64,000 nucleotides of DNA from Rhodoplanes tepidamans (GTDB lineage: Bacteria > Pseudomonadota > Alphaproteobacteria > Rhizobiales > Xanthobacteraceae). Within the stretch, counting starts at the first letter, position 1. Each line of letters starts with the position of its first letter. The notes under the pieces are model-generated. The model ran no database searches, was not told the DNA's origin, and saw only the letters and a list, made by a program, of their open reading frames with translations. A program made the position numbers and the translations under genes. The DNA lies in assembly GCF_030813915.1 (NCBI RefSeq), contig NZ_JAUSUJ010000018.1:1-64000 (forward strand), read 5' to 3'. This document shows, piece after piece, positions 25,888-34,903 of the stretch.

Positions 25888-26245
25888 GAGCGTTCCCTCC
25901 CTCGAATGCAGCGATCAGGCGCCGGCGGCGCCCACGGAGAAGAAACTACCGTTGATACCACAACAAGAGGAGAAAAAAAGAGATTTGATCGCGCCGAGCG
26001 GCGGGCCCGGGGACCGCCTGGAGCAGGAACCATGTCATCGGCGATTCATGACAGCGTTGTTTTACCGTCGTAAATTCATGCCTCTCCAGCCGGCGGATTG
26101 ACAAACGGTCGCGCGCCTGCGACAGTCTCAGAAATTAGACGGTCGGCCAGCCCTCGGCGACGGTGAGCTCCACCGGCCAGCGGCGGCCGAAACGATTCGA
26201 ATGGCTCCGGCCGGTGCCGGAGGCCGGCCGATCAGAAAGGGCGCC
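25888..26245. other. Divergent intergenic region with candidate pyrK promoter
   Basis: About 25940-26090 is relatively AT-rich for this genome. TTGACA at 26098-26103 with GACAGT 17 bases later (26121-26126) is a candidate promoter for pyrK-pyrD, giving a leader of about 115 bases. No gene or known riboswitch was recognised in the rest. Confidence 0.4.
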
Positions 26246-27190
26246 ATGGGCCAGACGATCAGCTTCCAGCCGGTCCGCCACGGCGCCGCCGCGCAAGCGG
26301 GCGGCGCGCCCGCAGCCGGCCCGCAGGGGCCCGGCCCGGGCCCGGCCCAGCAGTCCGCCGCCATGCCGCACGCCCCCTCCCTGCCGGCGGCCCCGCATGT
26401 CGCCGACGTGCTCGGCGTCGTCGTCTCGCATGTCTGGCTGAACGACGAGTACCGCCACCTGGTGCTGGAGGCACCGGAGCCCGCGCCGCTGGCGCAGGCC
26501 GGCCAGTTCTTCAATCTCGAATGCCCGCACACCGCCGAGGACAAGCCGTTCCTGCGCCGGCCCATGAGCCTCTACCGGGCGGACCCCGCCTATGGCCGCG
26601 TCGAGTTCCTCTACAAGGTGACGGGCGTCGGGACCCGCGCGCTCGCGTCGATCAAGGTCGGCCGCACCATGCGACTGCTCGGTCCGCTCGGCGTCGGCTT
26701 CTCGATTCCGGAGACCGCGAAGGACATCGTGGTGCTGGGCCGCGGCGTCGGGCTGGCGACGCTGGCCCCGCTCGCCGAGATGGCGGCGGCGCGCGGCATC
26801 GGCGTCACCGCCATCCTGTCGGCGCGCAGCGCCGCGATGGTGATGTCGGTCGAGCGCTTCGCCGCGATCGGTGCCCGCATCCGCGTGGTGCTCGACACCG
26901 ACGGATCGAGCGATCCGGTGAACGTCGAGATGCTGCTGCGCGACGCGGCGGCCGGCGGCCGTGCCGACGCCTTCTACACCTGCGGCTCCAACCGGCTCAT
27001 GCTGCTGATGCAGCGCATCGGCCGCGAGCTCGCCATCCCGGGCGAGGTGGCGCTCGAGCAGCAGATGGCCTGCGGACTCGGCATGTGCTTCTGCTGCGTG
27101 CGCAACTTCTCGGTCGACGGCGCCGTCGAGGCGCGCCGCGTGTGCACCGAGGGGCCGGTCTTCCCGCTCGACGAGGCGATGCCATGGTAG
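26246..27190 (+). CDS. pyrK: Dihydroorotate dehydrogenase electron-transfer subunit, PyrK-like
   Basis: PyrK carries FAD and a 2Fe-2S cluster and passes electrons from PyrD (type 1B) to NAD+. The protein has a ferredoxin-reductase-like FAD part (LRRPMSLYR), an NAD-binding part (VLGRGVGLATLAPLAEMAAARG) and the C-terminal 2Fe-2S cysteines in MACGLGMCFCCVRNF and RVCTEGP. The first 50 residues are Gly/Ala/Pro-rich and unlike the family. The ATG at 26246 has AGAAAGGG upstream; a later start at 26363 would remove that extension. The stop overlaps the pyrD start, so the two subunits are coupled. Confidence 0.88.
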   Translation: MGQTISFQPVRHGAAAQAGGAPAAGPQGPGPGPAQQSAAMPHAPSLPAAPHVADVLGVVVSHVWLNDEYRHLVLEAPEPAPLAQAGQFFNLECPHTAEDKPFLRRPMSLYRADPAYGRVEFLYKVTGVGTRALASIKVGRTMRLLGPLGVGFSIPETAKDIVVLGRGVGLATLAPLAEMAAARGIGVTAILSARSAAMVMSVERFAAIGARIRVVLDTDGSSDPVNVEMLLRDAAAGGRADAFYTCGSNRLMLLMQRIGRELAIPGEVALEQQMACGLGMCFCCVRNFSVDGAVEARRVCTEGPVFPLDEAMPW

Positions 27191-28170
27191 ACGCCGCCAC
27201 GCTGCACGGTGCGGGCCCGGGCCCCGCTCTCACGATCGACCAGACCGTGCGCATCGGCCGCCTGACGCTGAGGAACGCCGTGATGCCGGCGTCCGGCACC
27301 TTCGCCGAGACCCTCGCCGGGATCGTGCCGTTCGAGCAGCTCGGCGCGCTGGTCACCAAGACGGTGACGCCGCAGCTGCGCGGCGGCAACCCGACGCCGC
27401 GCGTCTGCGAGGTCGGCCAGGGCATGCTCAACGCGATCGGCATCCCGAGCAAGGGCCTCGACCATTTCGTCGCCGAGACGCTGCCGCTCTATCGCGGCGT
27501 TCCGACCCCGCTGGTGGCGAGCGTGTCGGCGCTGTCGGCCGACGCCTTCGCCGACGCGGTGAGACGGCTCGACGTGCCCGGCGTCGCCGCCATCGAGGCG
27601 AACATCTCGTGCCCGAACATCGAGGAGGACGGCAAGGCCTTCGCGATGGACCCGCGCCCGACCGCGCTGGTCGTCGAGAAGATGCGGCGCGCCACCAGCC
27701 TGCCGCTGTGGGTGAAGCTGTCCCCCAACACCGGCGACGTGGCGAGCGTCGCGCGCGCCGCCGAGGCGGCGGGCGCCGACGCGCTGGTGGTCGCCAACAC
27801 GATCCTGGCGATGTCGATCGACATCGAGACGTTCCGGCCGCGGCTCGGCAACGTGATGGGCGGGCTGTCCGGCCCCGCCGTCAAGCCGATCGTGGTGCGG
27901 ATGGTCTACCAGTGCGCCCGCGCCGTCGACATCCCGGTGATCGGCTGCGGCGGCATCGCCACGGCGGCCGACGCGGTCGAGTACATGCTGGCCGGCGCCG
28001 CCGCCGTGCAGGTCGGCACCGCCACCTTCGTGCGCCCGACCGCCATGCTCACGGTGATCGACGGACTCGTCGACTACTGCCGCCGGAAGGGCTTCGCCCG
28101 CGTCGCCGATCTCACCGGTGCGATCCACGACGCGGATCTCACGGTCGACACCCACGAGGCCGCCTCGTGA
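27184..28170 (+). CDS. pyrD: Dihydroorotate dehydrogenase, class 1B catalytic subunit
   Basis: This FMN enzyme oxidises dihydroorotate to orotate in pyrimidine synthesis. The 328-residue TIM-barrel protein has NAVMPASGTF near the start, the active-site base cysteine in ANISCPN (class 1 enzymes use Cys, class 2 Ser), LPLWVKLSPNTGD, and the FMN phosphate-binding IPVIGCGGIATAADAVEYMLAGA. The overlapping pyrK gene upstream supports the NAD-linked 1B type. Since pyrE also lies in this cluster, an orotate-to-OMP path is encoded nearby. A role in pyrimidine breakdown cannot be excluded given the adjacent M20 amidohydrolase. Confidence 0.93.
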   Translation: MVDAATLHGAGPGPALTIDQTVRIGRLTLRNAVMPASGTFAETLAGIVPFEQLGALVTKTVTPQLRGGNPTPRVCEVGQGMLNAIGIPSKGLDHFVAETLPLYRGVPTPLVASVSALSADAFADAVRRLDVPGVAAIEANISCPNIEEDGKAFAMDPRPTALVVEKMRRATSLPLWVKLSPNTGDVASVARAAEAAGADALVVANTILAMSIDIETFRPRLGNVMGGLSGPAVKPIVVRMVYQCARAVDIPVIGCGGIATAADAVEYMLAGAAAVQVGTATFVRPTAMLTVIDGLVDYCRRKGFARVADLTGAIHDADLTVDTHEAAS

Positions 28171-28226
28171 TCACGACCGCCCCGACACACGTCGCGACAG
28201 CGGTGGTCGCGCTCCATCCTCTCCGC

Positions 28227-28314
28227 CGTCATGGCCGGGCTCGTCCCGGCCATCCGCGCCTTTTCGCGACCTCCGGTCGCGCCGTGGATGCCCGCGACGA
28301 GCGCGGGCATGACG
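28227..28314. repeat. Intergenic palindromic repeat, family A
   Basis: Cgtcatggccgggctcgtcc at the left, ggatgcccgcgacgagcgcg followed by ggcatgacg at the right. It is nearly identical to the copy at 20828-20918 in its outer arms, and lies between pyrD and the M20 gene. Confidence 0.82.
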
Positions 28315-28366
28315 AGTCTGAGAATGCCGCGACTACACGCCTGACGCCATTGCACGAGACCGTCCC

Positions 28367-29650
28367 ATGAGTGACGCCGCCGTGGTCCGCCTTCCCGAAC
28401 CGCTCCGCCTGCGCGAGATCGCGCAAGACCTCTTCGACGCCCTTCGCGAGAAGACGTTCGACGGCACCGGCATCACGCGCGAGTGCTACGGCGAGGGCGA
28501 GAACGCCGCGATGGAGATCTATCGCGAGACCGCCGAACGCCACGGCCTCAAGGTCCGATTCGACGCCGCCCAGAACATGATCGTGTCGCTGCCCGGCGAC
28601 GACGGGACGAAGCCGGCGCTCCTGCTCGCCTCGCATGCCGACTCGGTGCCGCAGGGCGGCAATTTCGACGGCGGCGCCGGCGTGGTCGCGGCGCTGCTCA
28701 CGCTGATCCGCATCGCCGCCGAGGGCGAGCGGCCGCCCTGCCCGGTGCGCGCCATGGTGCTGCGCGGCGAGGAGAGCGCCTTCTACGGCCGCGCCAATAT
28801 CGGCTCGCGGCTCCTGTTCGGCACGCTCGATCCGAAGGACATGGAGGCGAAGCGCCGCGGCACCGGCCATACGCTGCGCGAGACCCTGAAGGCCGCGGGC
28901 ATCGACGTCGAGGCCGCCGCGGCCGGCCGCCGCATGATCGACGCCGCGACCGTGAAGGCCTATCTCGAGCTGCACATCGAGCAGGGCCCGGTGATGATCG
29001 CGCGCAAGTTCCCGACCGCGGTCGTCACCGGCATCCGCGGCAATCTGCGCCACCGCTCGATCATGTGCCGCGGCGAGGCCGGCCATTCCGGCACGGTGCC
29101 GCGCTGGCTGCGCCGCGACGCGGTGTTCGCCGTCGCCGATCTTCTGATGCGACTGGACGAGCACTGGATGCGGCTCCTGGAGCGCGGCCTCGATCTCGTC
29201 GTCACGGCCGGCGTCATCGGCACCGATCCGAACGAGCACGCGATCAGCCGCATCCCGGGCGAGGTCGCCTTCTCGTTCGAGGTGCGCAGCCAGAGCTTCG
29301 AGACGCTGGAGGCCTTCTACGAGCTGTTCCGCTCGGAGTGCCGCGCCGTCTCCGACCTGCGGCACGTGAAGTTCGAGTTCGACGACCGGGTCTACGCCGA
29401 GCCGGCCCGCATGGACGAGGGCCTGGTGCGCAAGCTCCTCGCCGCCTCCGAGCGCCTCGGCCTGCCGACCGAGACGCTCGCCTCGGGCGCCGGCCACGAC
29501 GCCGCGGTGTTCTCGAACGCCGGCATCCCGTCGGCCATGATCTTCGTGCGCAACGCCAACGGCTCGCACAACCCGGCCGAGGCGATGGACATCGACGACT
29601 TCATGCAGGGCGTCGCGCTGATGCACGCCTTCGCGGTCGAGGGGCCGTGA
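28367..29650 (+). CDS. M20-family Zn-dependent amidohydrolase (HyuC / allantoate amidohydrolase-like)
   Basis: The 427-residue protein belongs to the carbamoyl-amino-acid hydrolase group of M20 peptidases. Probable metal-binding and catalytic segments are LASHADSVPQGGNFDGGAGV, LRGEESAFYGRANIGSR and LELHIEQGPVM, with the dimerisation domain between. Relatives cleave N-carbamoyl amino acids, beta-ureidopropionate or allantoate. Between pyrD and pyrE, beta-ureidopropionase-like chemistry in pyrimidine metabolism is a reasonable guess, but substrate cannot be assigned. No signal peptide is present. A family A repeat separates it from pyrD. Confidence 0.88.
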   Translation: MSDAAVVRLPEPLRLREIAQDLFDALREKTFDGTGITRECYGEGENAAMEIYRETAERHGLKVRFDAAQNMIVSLPGDDGTKPALLLASHADSVPQGGNFDGGAGVVAALLTLIRIAAEGERPPCPVRAMVLRGEESAFYGRANIGSRLLFGTLDPKDMEAKRRGTGHTLRETLKAAGIDVEAAAAGRRMIDAATVKAYLELHIEQGPVMIARKFPTAVVTGIRGNLRHRSIMCRGEAGHSGTVPRWLRRDAVFAVADLLMRLDEHWMRLLERGLDLVVTAGVIGTDPNEHAISRIPGEVAFSFEVRSQSFETLEAFYELFRSECRAVSDLRHVKFEFDDRVYAEPARMDEGLVRKLLAASERLGLPTETLASGAGHDAAVFSNAGIPSAMIFVRNANGSHNPAEAMDIDDFMQGVALMHAFAVEGP

Positions 29651-29903
29651 GCCGGCGGCGCCGACCGATGGTTGCACCGACCGCCGCGGAGCCGCTCCGC
29701 GGGCCGCGGCGGTCGGCGGTATCGATTGGAGAATCTGGGGAAACCGAAATTCCCCCGAGGGCCGAGTCGCTTGACCGGCCGGACGCATGAGGCGATAAGA
29801 GCCGAGTCGCGCTCATGCTCGAGACGGAACTCGACGCCGGCAGCTTCGGCTGCCCGGCGGTTTTCGCGCGCGGCTCATGACGGTGCCAGAGACGGAGGAC
29901 CCC

Positions 29904-30662
29904 GTGAGCACGTTTTCCCCCCCGACCGAGAAACGCGTGATCGCCCACCAGACGGCCAAGATGCTGCTGGAGATCAAGGCGATCCAGTTCAATGCGGCGC
30001 AGCCCTTCGTGTTCACGTCGGGGTGGGCGAGCCCGGTCTATGTCGACTGCCGCAAGATCATCTCGTATCCGCGGCTGCGCTCGGCCCTGATGGATTTCGC
30101 CGCGTCGACGATCCTCACCGAGGTCGGCTACGAGTCGATCGACAACATCGCGGGCGGCGAGACCGCCGGCATCCCGTTCGCCGCCTGGATCGCCGACAAG
30201 CTGATGCTGCCGATGCAGTACATCCGCAAGAAGGCGAAGGGCTTCGGCCGCAACGCCCAGATCGAGGGCGAGGTGGTGCCGGGCTCCCGCACCCTGCTGG
30301 TCGAGGATCTCGCCACCGACGGGCGCAGCAAGGTCAACTTCTGCAACGCGCTGCGCAAGGCCGGCGCGACGGTCGACCACTGCTTCGTGCTCTTCTACTA
30401 CGACATCTTCCCGATGGTGTCGGGCAACATGCGCGACCTCGGGGTCGAGCTGCACCACCTCGCCACCTGGCGCGACGTGCTCGAGGTGGCGACCGCCAGC
30501 GGCCATTTCGACGCCGGCGTGCTGCGCGAGGTGAAGGCCTTCCTGGAGTCGCCGTCCGAGTGGTCGGCGGCGCACGGCGGCATCTCCAACTTCGACAGCG
30601 ACCCGGAGAACGTTGGCACCGGCGCCGGCGGGCCGAAGTCCGGCGCCAGCGCAGCCGCCTGA
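29904..30662 (+). CDS. pyrE: Orotate phosphoribosyltransferase
   Basis: PyrE joins orotate and PRPP to give OMP. The protein shows the [15 protein letters not shown] segment near the N-terminus, the [16 protein letters not shown] block and the PRPP-binding motif [14 protein letters not shown]. The GTG at 29904 is chosen because GGAGG lies 5 bases upstream; the in-frame ATG at 29877 would add nine residues but lacks a ribosome-binding site. About 252 residues is somewhat longer than many PyrE proteins because of a C-terminal tail (about 30 residues, Gly/Ala/Ser-rich). The HAD phosphatase gene follows closely. Confidence 0.93.
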   Translation: MSTFSPPTEKRVIAHQTAKMLLEIKAIQFNAAQPFVFTSGWASPVYVDCRKIISYPRLRSALMDFAASTILTEVGYESIDNIAGGETAGIPFAAWIADKLMLPMQYIRKKAKGFGRNAQIEGEVVPGSRTLLVEDLATDGRSKVNFCNALRKAGATVDHCFVLFYYDIFPMVSGNMRDLGVELHHLATWRDVLEVATASGHFDAGVLREVKAFLESPSEWSAAHGGISNFDSDPENVGTGAGGPKSGASAAA

Positions 30663-30704
30663 TCCGATGCCCCGGACCGTCGTGAGCAACGCAGGCGGGC
30701 GCGC

Positions 30705-31397
30705 GTGACCGCCTCCCCCCGTGGTACCGTGCTGATGGACCTCGACGGGACCATCAGCGATCCGGCCGGCGGCGTCTACGCCTCGTTCCGCCACGCGCTC
30801 GCGCAGGTCGGCCGGCCGTGGCCCGACGACCAGCCGCTCGCCTGGATCATCGGCCCGCCGCTGCGCGAAAGCTTCATGCTGCTGCTCGACGATCCCGAGA
30901 AGACGGCGCAGGCGCTGCAGCACTACCGCACCCACTACGCGGCCGGCGCCCTCTACGACAACCGGCTCTATCCCGGCATGGCGGAGACGATCGCGGCGCT
31001 CGCCGACGACGGCTTCCGCCTGTTCGTGGCGACCTCCAAGCTGGTGAGCTTCGCCGAGAAGATCGTCGCCCGGTTCGGCCTCGCGCCGCGCTTCGAGCGG
31101 GTCTACGGCTCGTCGCTCGACGGCCGCATCGACCAGAAGGGCGACATCATCGCCATGTGTCTCGGCACCGAGGACATCGATCCCGAGACCTGCATCATGG
31201 TCGGCGACCGCGAGCACGACGTGAACGGCGCCCGCGTCAACGGGCTCGACTGCATCGGGGTCACCTGGGGATTCGGCGGCACCGAGGAGCTGAGGGCGGC
31301 GCGGGCGCTCACCCTCTGCGAGCGCCCCACCGACCTGCCGGCGCTGATCCGCGCGGTCGTCGACGCCCGCACCCCGGCGGTGTCCTCCGAGGCGTGA
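30705..31397 (+). CDS. HAD-superfamily hydrolase, phosphoglycolate-phosphatase-like
   Basis: All HAD motifs are visible in the 230-residue protein: motif I LMDLDGTISDP (nucleophile Asp), motif II VATSK, a lysine in DQKGDI, and motif IV MVGDREHDVNGA. The helical cap is of the Gph/PgmB kind. The likely start is GTG at 30705; there is no ATG near it. It probably dephosphorylates a small metabolite, and its place after pyrE leaves a nucleotide or sugar-phosphate substrate open. It converges with the next gene, 14 bases away. Confidence 0.88.
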   Translation: MTASPRGTVLMDLDGTISDPAGGVYASFRHALAQVGRPWPDDQPLAWIIGPPLRESFMLLLDDPEKTAQALQHYRTHYAAGALYDNRLYPGMAETIAALADDGFRLFVATSKLVSFAEKIVARFGLAPRFERVYGSSLDGRIDQKGDIIAMCLGTEDIDPETCIMVGDREHDVNGARVNGLDCIGVTWGFGGTEELRAARALTLCERPTDLPALIRAVVDARTPAVSSEA

Positions 31398-31411
31398 GCC
31401 GCGGCGCCGGC

Positions 31412-32113
31412 TCAGCCCGGCGTCTGGTCGGGGAGCAGGTCGCGGCCGGCCGGCGACGCCGCGGCAAGCGGTGTCGCGACCGTGGCAGGCTTCAGCAGCG
31501 CCTCGAACCGCTCCGGCGGCAAGCCGCCGGCCAGCATCAGCCGCCGGTCGAGCGCCCGCATCACCAGCACGTCGAGCGGCATCGCCGGGCGTTTCGCGTC
31601 GCTGCCCGCCGCCAGCACCAGGGTCGCCACCCGGTCGGCGAAGCGCTCGCGCTCCTTCATGAAGGTCAGCATGTAGCTCCGGTAGCTCATGTCGGCGAGC
31701 TTGCGGCCGAGGATCTGGATGCCGCGGCGGCTGTGCTGGGTCGCCGGGGCGTAGACGGCCGGCTCGCAGGAGCAGGCGAACCGGGTCAGCAGCGCCATCA
31801 GGGACGCGGTGGTGACACCTTCGCGCACCGCCTTGAAGTTCACCTCGTCGAGCAACGCGAACGCCTCCGGCGACGACTCCAGCACGCCGCAGAAGGCCGG
31901 CCGCGCCGTGGTCTCCAGGAAGTCGAGGAACTGCTGGCGCTGGCCGCGGCGCAGCCGGTCGTCGAGGTCCCAGAAGGCGAGCCAGCGGTCGAGCGTCCGC
32001 ACGGTGAGCACCGTGGCGGACTTCATCTCCGCCGAGAACGCCGCCTCCCCGCTCCGCCACGCGGCCATCGCCGCCCGTACCGAGAGGTCGTCGAAATACT
32101 GCTGATCCCGCAT
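31412..32113 (-). CDS. Hypothetical protein, about 233 residues
   Basis: A soluble, mostly helical protein that I do not recognise. It has a cysteine-containing middle (LTRFACSCEPAVYAP) and a long N-terminal helical region (VRAAMAAWRSGEAAFSAEMKSATVLTVRTLD in parts). The C-terminal 30 residues look disordered. The ATG at 32113 is preceded by an in-frame GTG and a weak AGGTG. It converges with the HAD gene. No neighbour suggests a role. Confidence 0.65.
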   Translation of the reverse strand: MRDQQYFDDLSVRAAMAAWRSGEAAFSAEMKSATVLTVRTLDRWLAFWDLDDRLRRGQRQQFLDFLETTARPAFCGVLESSPEAFALLDEVNFKAVREGVTTASLMALLTRFACSCEPAVYAPATQHSRRGIQILGRKLADMSYRSYMLTFMKERERFADRVATLVLAAGSDAKRPAMPLDVLVMRALDRRLMLAGGLPPERFEALLKPATVATPLAAASPAGRDLLPDQTPG

Positions 32114-32466
32114 CACCGCACCTGTTTGTCACGCGGCCGTGCCGTCGGGCGTTCCCGTGCTTCCGATCCGGCGACCGGACATCGCGTCGAGGTCTTGGCT
32201 TGATGGACGAGCGCCGGCGAGACGCGTTGACTTCCGCGCTCTTCGACAACGCACGAAACGCATTCCGGGTCCGTGCCGATGGACATATCTGGTACGCCTG
32301 CGCACCGGGTCCGGTGCACGAGCCGTGGGCGCCGCCCGCTACCGCCGTCCGCCGCGCGCCACGAACTCACCCGTGCCGCGGGGCCGATCGACCTGCCGTG
32401 ATTGACCCAGGTCAACGTCGCACGAGCCCACAGCGCGACACTTACAGAGTACGCAGGAGGTGTGTC
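32114..32466. other. Divergent intergenic region upstream of the Spy-like gene
   Basis: No gene is supported. The feature of note is the FNR/FixK-type box at 32402-32415. A TTGACT near 32228 could be a -35 element but has no clear -10. Confidence 0.4.
32402..32415. promoter_or_regulatory. FNR/FixK-type binding site
   Basis: TTGACCCAGGTCAA is a perfect inverted repeat of the TTGAC-N4-GTCAA kind, very close to the TTGAT-N4-ATCAA consensus of CRP/FNR-family oxygen regulators. It ends 51 bases before the ATG of the Spy-like gene, which fits an activator site near -41 if transcription starts about 10-20 bases before the start codon. Confidence 0.65.
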
Positions 32467-32982
32467 ATGACGACGAAGCTTTTCGTCGCAGCGGCCGTGA
32501 GCCTCGGCCTGCTCGGCCTGTCGGCGGCGCCGGCCCCGGCGCAGACGCCGGCCGGTCCGGAGCCGATCCGCGGCGCGCGCGGAATGGTTCTCTTGCCCGG
32601 CGTGATGACGGGACCGGGAACACTCGGCACCGGCGGCATGCGCCGCCTGTGCGATCCGCGCTCGGTCGGCCTCACCCAGTGGCGCGTGACCTGGATCGAG
32701 CGGGTGATCAAGCCGACGGAGGCGCAGCGCAAGCCCCTCGACGACCTCAAGGCGGCGTCGGCCAAGGCGGCGGAGCTGTTCGCCACCGCCTGCCCCAGGC
32801 GCGCCCCGCGCCTGCAGGCGGCGCCCGACCAGCTCGCCATGATGGAGAAACGGCTCGACATCGCCATTCAGGCGGTACGTCTGCTGCGACCGGCCTTCGA
32901 CGCCTTCTACGGCGCGCTCGACACCGGCCAGAGAGCCAGGATCGACGAGCTCGGACCGAAGCGCAGCGGCTGGCTCTGGTGA
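32467..32982 (+). CDS. Spy/CpxP-like periplasmic LTxxQ-motif protein
   Basis: The 171-residue protein begins with a secretion signal (TTKLFVAAAVSLGLLGLSAAPAPAQ). The mature part has two LTxxQ-like motifs (LTQWRVTW, and LDTGQRARIDELG near the end), with a long helical stretch between. This is the pattern of Spy/CpxP-type periplasmic chaperone or stress proteins. GCAGGAGG lies 6 bases before the ATG. The FNR/FixK-type box upstream suggests induction at low oxygen. Cysteines in RRLCDPR and ATACPRR could form a disulfide. Confidence 0.8.
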   Translation: MTTKLFVAAAVSLGLLGLSAAPAPAQTPAGPEPIRGARGMVLLPGVMTGPGTLGTGGMRRLCDPRSVGLTQWRVTWIERVIKPTEAQRKPLDDLKAASAKAAELFATACPRRAPRLQAAPDQLAMMEKRLDIAIQAVRLLRPAFDAFYGALDTGQRARIDELGPKRSGWLW

Positions 32983-33037
32983 GGCGGCGACGGCCGGCGC
33001 GGCTGCCCAGCCGCCCGGCCGTGGCGACCGCCACGGC

Positions 33038-33322
33038 TCACTCGAACATCCGGTCGCCCTGGAGGTCGACGATCTGGCGCGCCTTGGAGAGCGAGAAGCT
33101 CGTCGCGTCGTCGAGCGAGGCGTGACTGTCGGCGCGGATGAAGCGGTGCTCCTTGCGGACCCCGTCCACCTCCTTCTCGATCACGCCGGCGGTCTGATAC
33201 TGGCCGTTGTTCTGGAACGGCTCCGCGCGGATCACGTAGCCCTTGTACGCGACAGGCTCGCCGCGCGGCGGCGGCGCGGGCGCGGCCGTTCGGCCGCCGA
33301 ACAGGGATTTCAGGAACGACAT
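33038..33322 (-). CDS. HlyU-family protein
   Basis: The 94-residue protein matches the HlyU family pattern: MSFLKSLFGG at the start, YKGYVIRAEPFQNNGQYQTAG in the middle and RKEHRFIRADSHASLDDA followed by SKARQIVDLQGDRMF. HlyU of Vibrio is a winged-helix regulator, but this alphaproteobacterial group (PF10115) is largely uncharacterised, so regulatory function is uncertain. The start at 33322 gives the family-like N-terminus; an upstream GTG at 33343 is possible. The next gene upstream is a small membrane protein. Confidence 0.82.
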   Translation of the reverse strand: MSFLKSLFGGRTAAPAPPPRGEPVAYKGYVIRAEPFQNNGQYQTAGVIEKEVDGVRKEHRFIRADSHASLDDATSFSLSKARQIVDLQGDRMFE

Positions 33323-33415
33323 CGAGCTCACCGGGAACGACACACCGGTGCCGAGCTTAGCCCCGAACGGCGCCGCGGCAAACCGGGTGCCGCCGGTCCC
33401 GCTCGGCCGCCGCGC

Positions 33416-33661
33416 TCAGTGGGCGCGGCGGCTCGCCGCCTCGATGGCGATCTGCTCGGCCCGCCCGGTCGGGTTGCGCAGCGAGCCGTCCATGACCAGG
33501 ATGACGGCGAGCCAGGCGGTGGCGAAGTTCGTGAAGAACAGCGCCAGGAAGGTGATCAGGCTGGCCGTGACCGAGACGTACATCTCGATGTAGTAGCTGA
33601 TGCCGGCGGCGATGGTGGCGCCGACCAGGACGAACACGACGTACAGGATGAGCGCCTTCAT
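33416..33661 (-). CDS. Small two-pass membrane protein, 81 residues
   Basis: Two long hydrophobic segments (ALILYVVFVLVGATIAAGIS and VTASLITFLALFFTNFATAWLAVILV) are followed by a polar C-terminal tail. No family is recognised. A promoter-like pair on the same strand lies about 95-120 bases upstream. It may be transcribed together with the HlyU-like gene, which starts about 95 bases further on. Confidence 0.75.
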   Translation of the reverse strand: MKALILYVVFVLVGATIAAGISYYIEMYVSVTASLITFLALFFTNFATAWLAVILVMDGSLRNPTGRAEQIAIEAASRRAH

Positions 33662-33754
33662 GGACGGCCTCCGCGGACGGTCGAGGACGAGCGTTCCGTG
33701 ACACGGAACGGCGACGCCGGGATCCGCCGAACGGCGGCGGCGTCTGAGAGCCCG

Positions 33755-33783
33755 AACTTACACGGACCTTACACTGGTCTCAA
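33755..33783 (-). promoter_or_regulatory. Candidate promoter for the small membrane protein gene
   Basis: On the minus strand TTGAGA (33778-33783) and TAAGTT (33755-33760) are separated by 17 bases. Two GTGTAAG copies lie in the spacer and -10 region. The start codon is about 95 bases downstream. Confidence 0.4.
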
Positions 33784-33854
33784 CGGCAATCGGCAGCGCC
33801 GCACCGCTGCGGCGCACGCACGCGTGCCGCACTGCAGCACGCGCGCCGAACGGC

Positions 33855-34901
33855 TCACACCTCGAACTCGAGGCTGACGCAGCACCCGGAGCGCGGCCCG
33901 GCCGGAGCCGGATAGGCGACCTCGGAGCCGAGCCCGCGGGCCATCGCCGCGACGATGCGGCTGCCCATGCCGGTACCCTTCGTCGGCCCCTCGCCACGCC
34001 AGCCGATGCCGTCGTCCTCGACCCGCAGCGCCACCCGGCCGTCGCCGGACCGCTCGAACCGCACCCGGATCTCGCCGCCCCGGTCCGCCGGATAGGCGTA
34101 TTTGAACGCGTTGGTGACGAGCTCGGTGACGACGACACCGATCGACACCGCCTTGTCGGTCGGCACCCGCACCGGCGCCGCCGACAGCGAGAGGGTCGCG
34201 GCGTGGCCGGAGGCCTTCATGGTGGCCTCGAGATCGCCGAGCAGGGCGCCGAGATACTCCGAGATCTCGACCGAGCGGACGTCGCCGGAGTCGTAGAGGC
34301 GGCGGTGCACGCCGGCGATCGCCATGATGCGGGCCTGCACCTCGCGCAGCGCCGTCTGTGCCGCCGGGTCGGCGATCTCCTTGGCCTGCATGTGGACGAG
34401 CGCCGCGACCAGCGCGAGGCTGTTGGCGACCCGGTGGTTGACCTCGTGGAGCAGCACCTCGGCGTGCTCCTTGGCCTCGCGCATCTCGCGCTCGGCGCGA
34501 TCGCGCGCGGCGGCGAGCCGCGCCTTCTCCAGCGCCTGGTCGATGGCGCTCTCCAGCAGCGTCAGGAACTCCTCGCCGACGCTCTTCGACACGTAGTCGG
34601 CGGCGCCGGCCTTGAGGGCCGCGACCGCGACGGCCGCCTCGCCCGAGGCCGTGACGTAGACGACCGGCGGCGGCGCCGGGGTGTCCTTCAGGGCGGCGAG
34701 CACGTCGAGCCCGGTGCCGGTCGGCAGGAAGTGGTCGAGCACGATCACGTCGATGCCGCCGCGCGCGAGGCGGGCGAAGCCCTCCTCGGCCGTCGTCACC
34801 CGCTCGACCACGTAGCCGCGCCGGCCGAGCGCCTTCTGGACGAGCCGCGCCAGTCCGGAATCGTCGTCGACATGCAGGACCGTGACGGACGAGTTCGGCA
34901 T
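33855..34901 (-). CDS. Receiver-domain / HisKA_2-type histidine kinase hybrid
   Basis: The 348-residue protein has an N-terminal receiver domain (residues 1-125) with the acidic pocket DDD at 12-14 and phosphorylatable D56 (VLDHFLPTGTG). A helical linker and a HisKA_2-type dimerisation region follow, with the histidine in LLHEVNHRVANSLALV, then an ATPase domain (ELVTNAFKYAYP, EDDGIGW, GTGMGSRIV). HisKA_2/HWE kinases with fused receivers often feed general stress or light signalling in Alphaproteobacteria. It is the last gene of a tightly packed three-gene module and starts 2 bases after the receiver gene. Confidence 0.9.
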   Translation of the reverse strand: MPNSSVTVLHVDDDSGLARLVQKALGRRGYVVERVTTAEEGFARLARGGIDVIVLDHFLPTGTGLDVLAALKDTPAPPPVVYVTASGEAAVAVAALKAGAADYVSKSVGEEFLTLLESAIDQALEKARLAAARDRAEREMREAKEHAEVLLHEVNHRVANSLALVAALVHMQAKEIADPAAQTALREVQARIMAIAGVHRRLYDSGDVRSVEISEYLGALLGDLEATMKASGHAATLSLSAAPVRVPTDKAVSIGVVVTELVTNAFKYAYPADRGGEIRVRFERSGDGRVALRVEDDGIGWRGEGPTKGTGMGSRIVAAMARGLGSEVAYPAPAGPRSGCCVSLEFEV

Positions 34902-34903
34902 GG

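Noticed and set aside
29601-32249. An 882-codon minus-strand frame over pyrE and the HAD gene
   Set aside because: It lies antisense to two genes with clear catalytic motifs and shows no protein family features.
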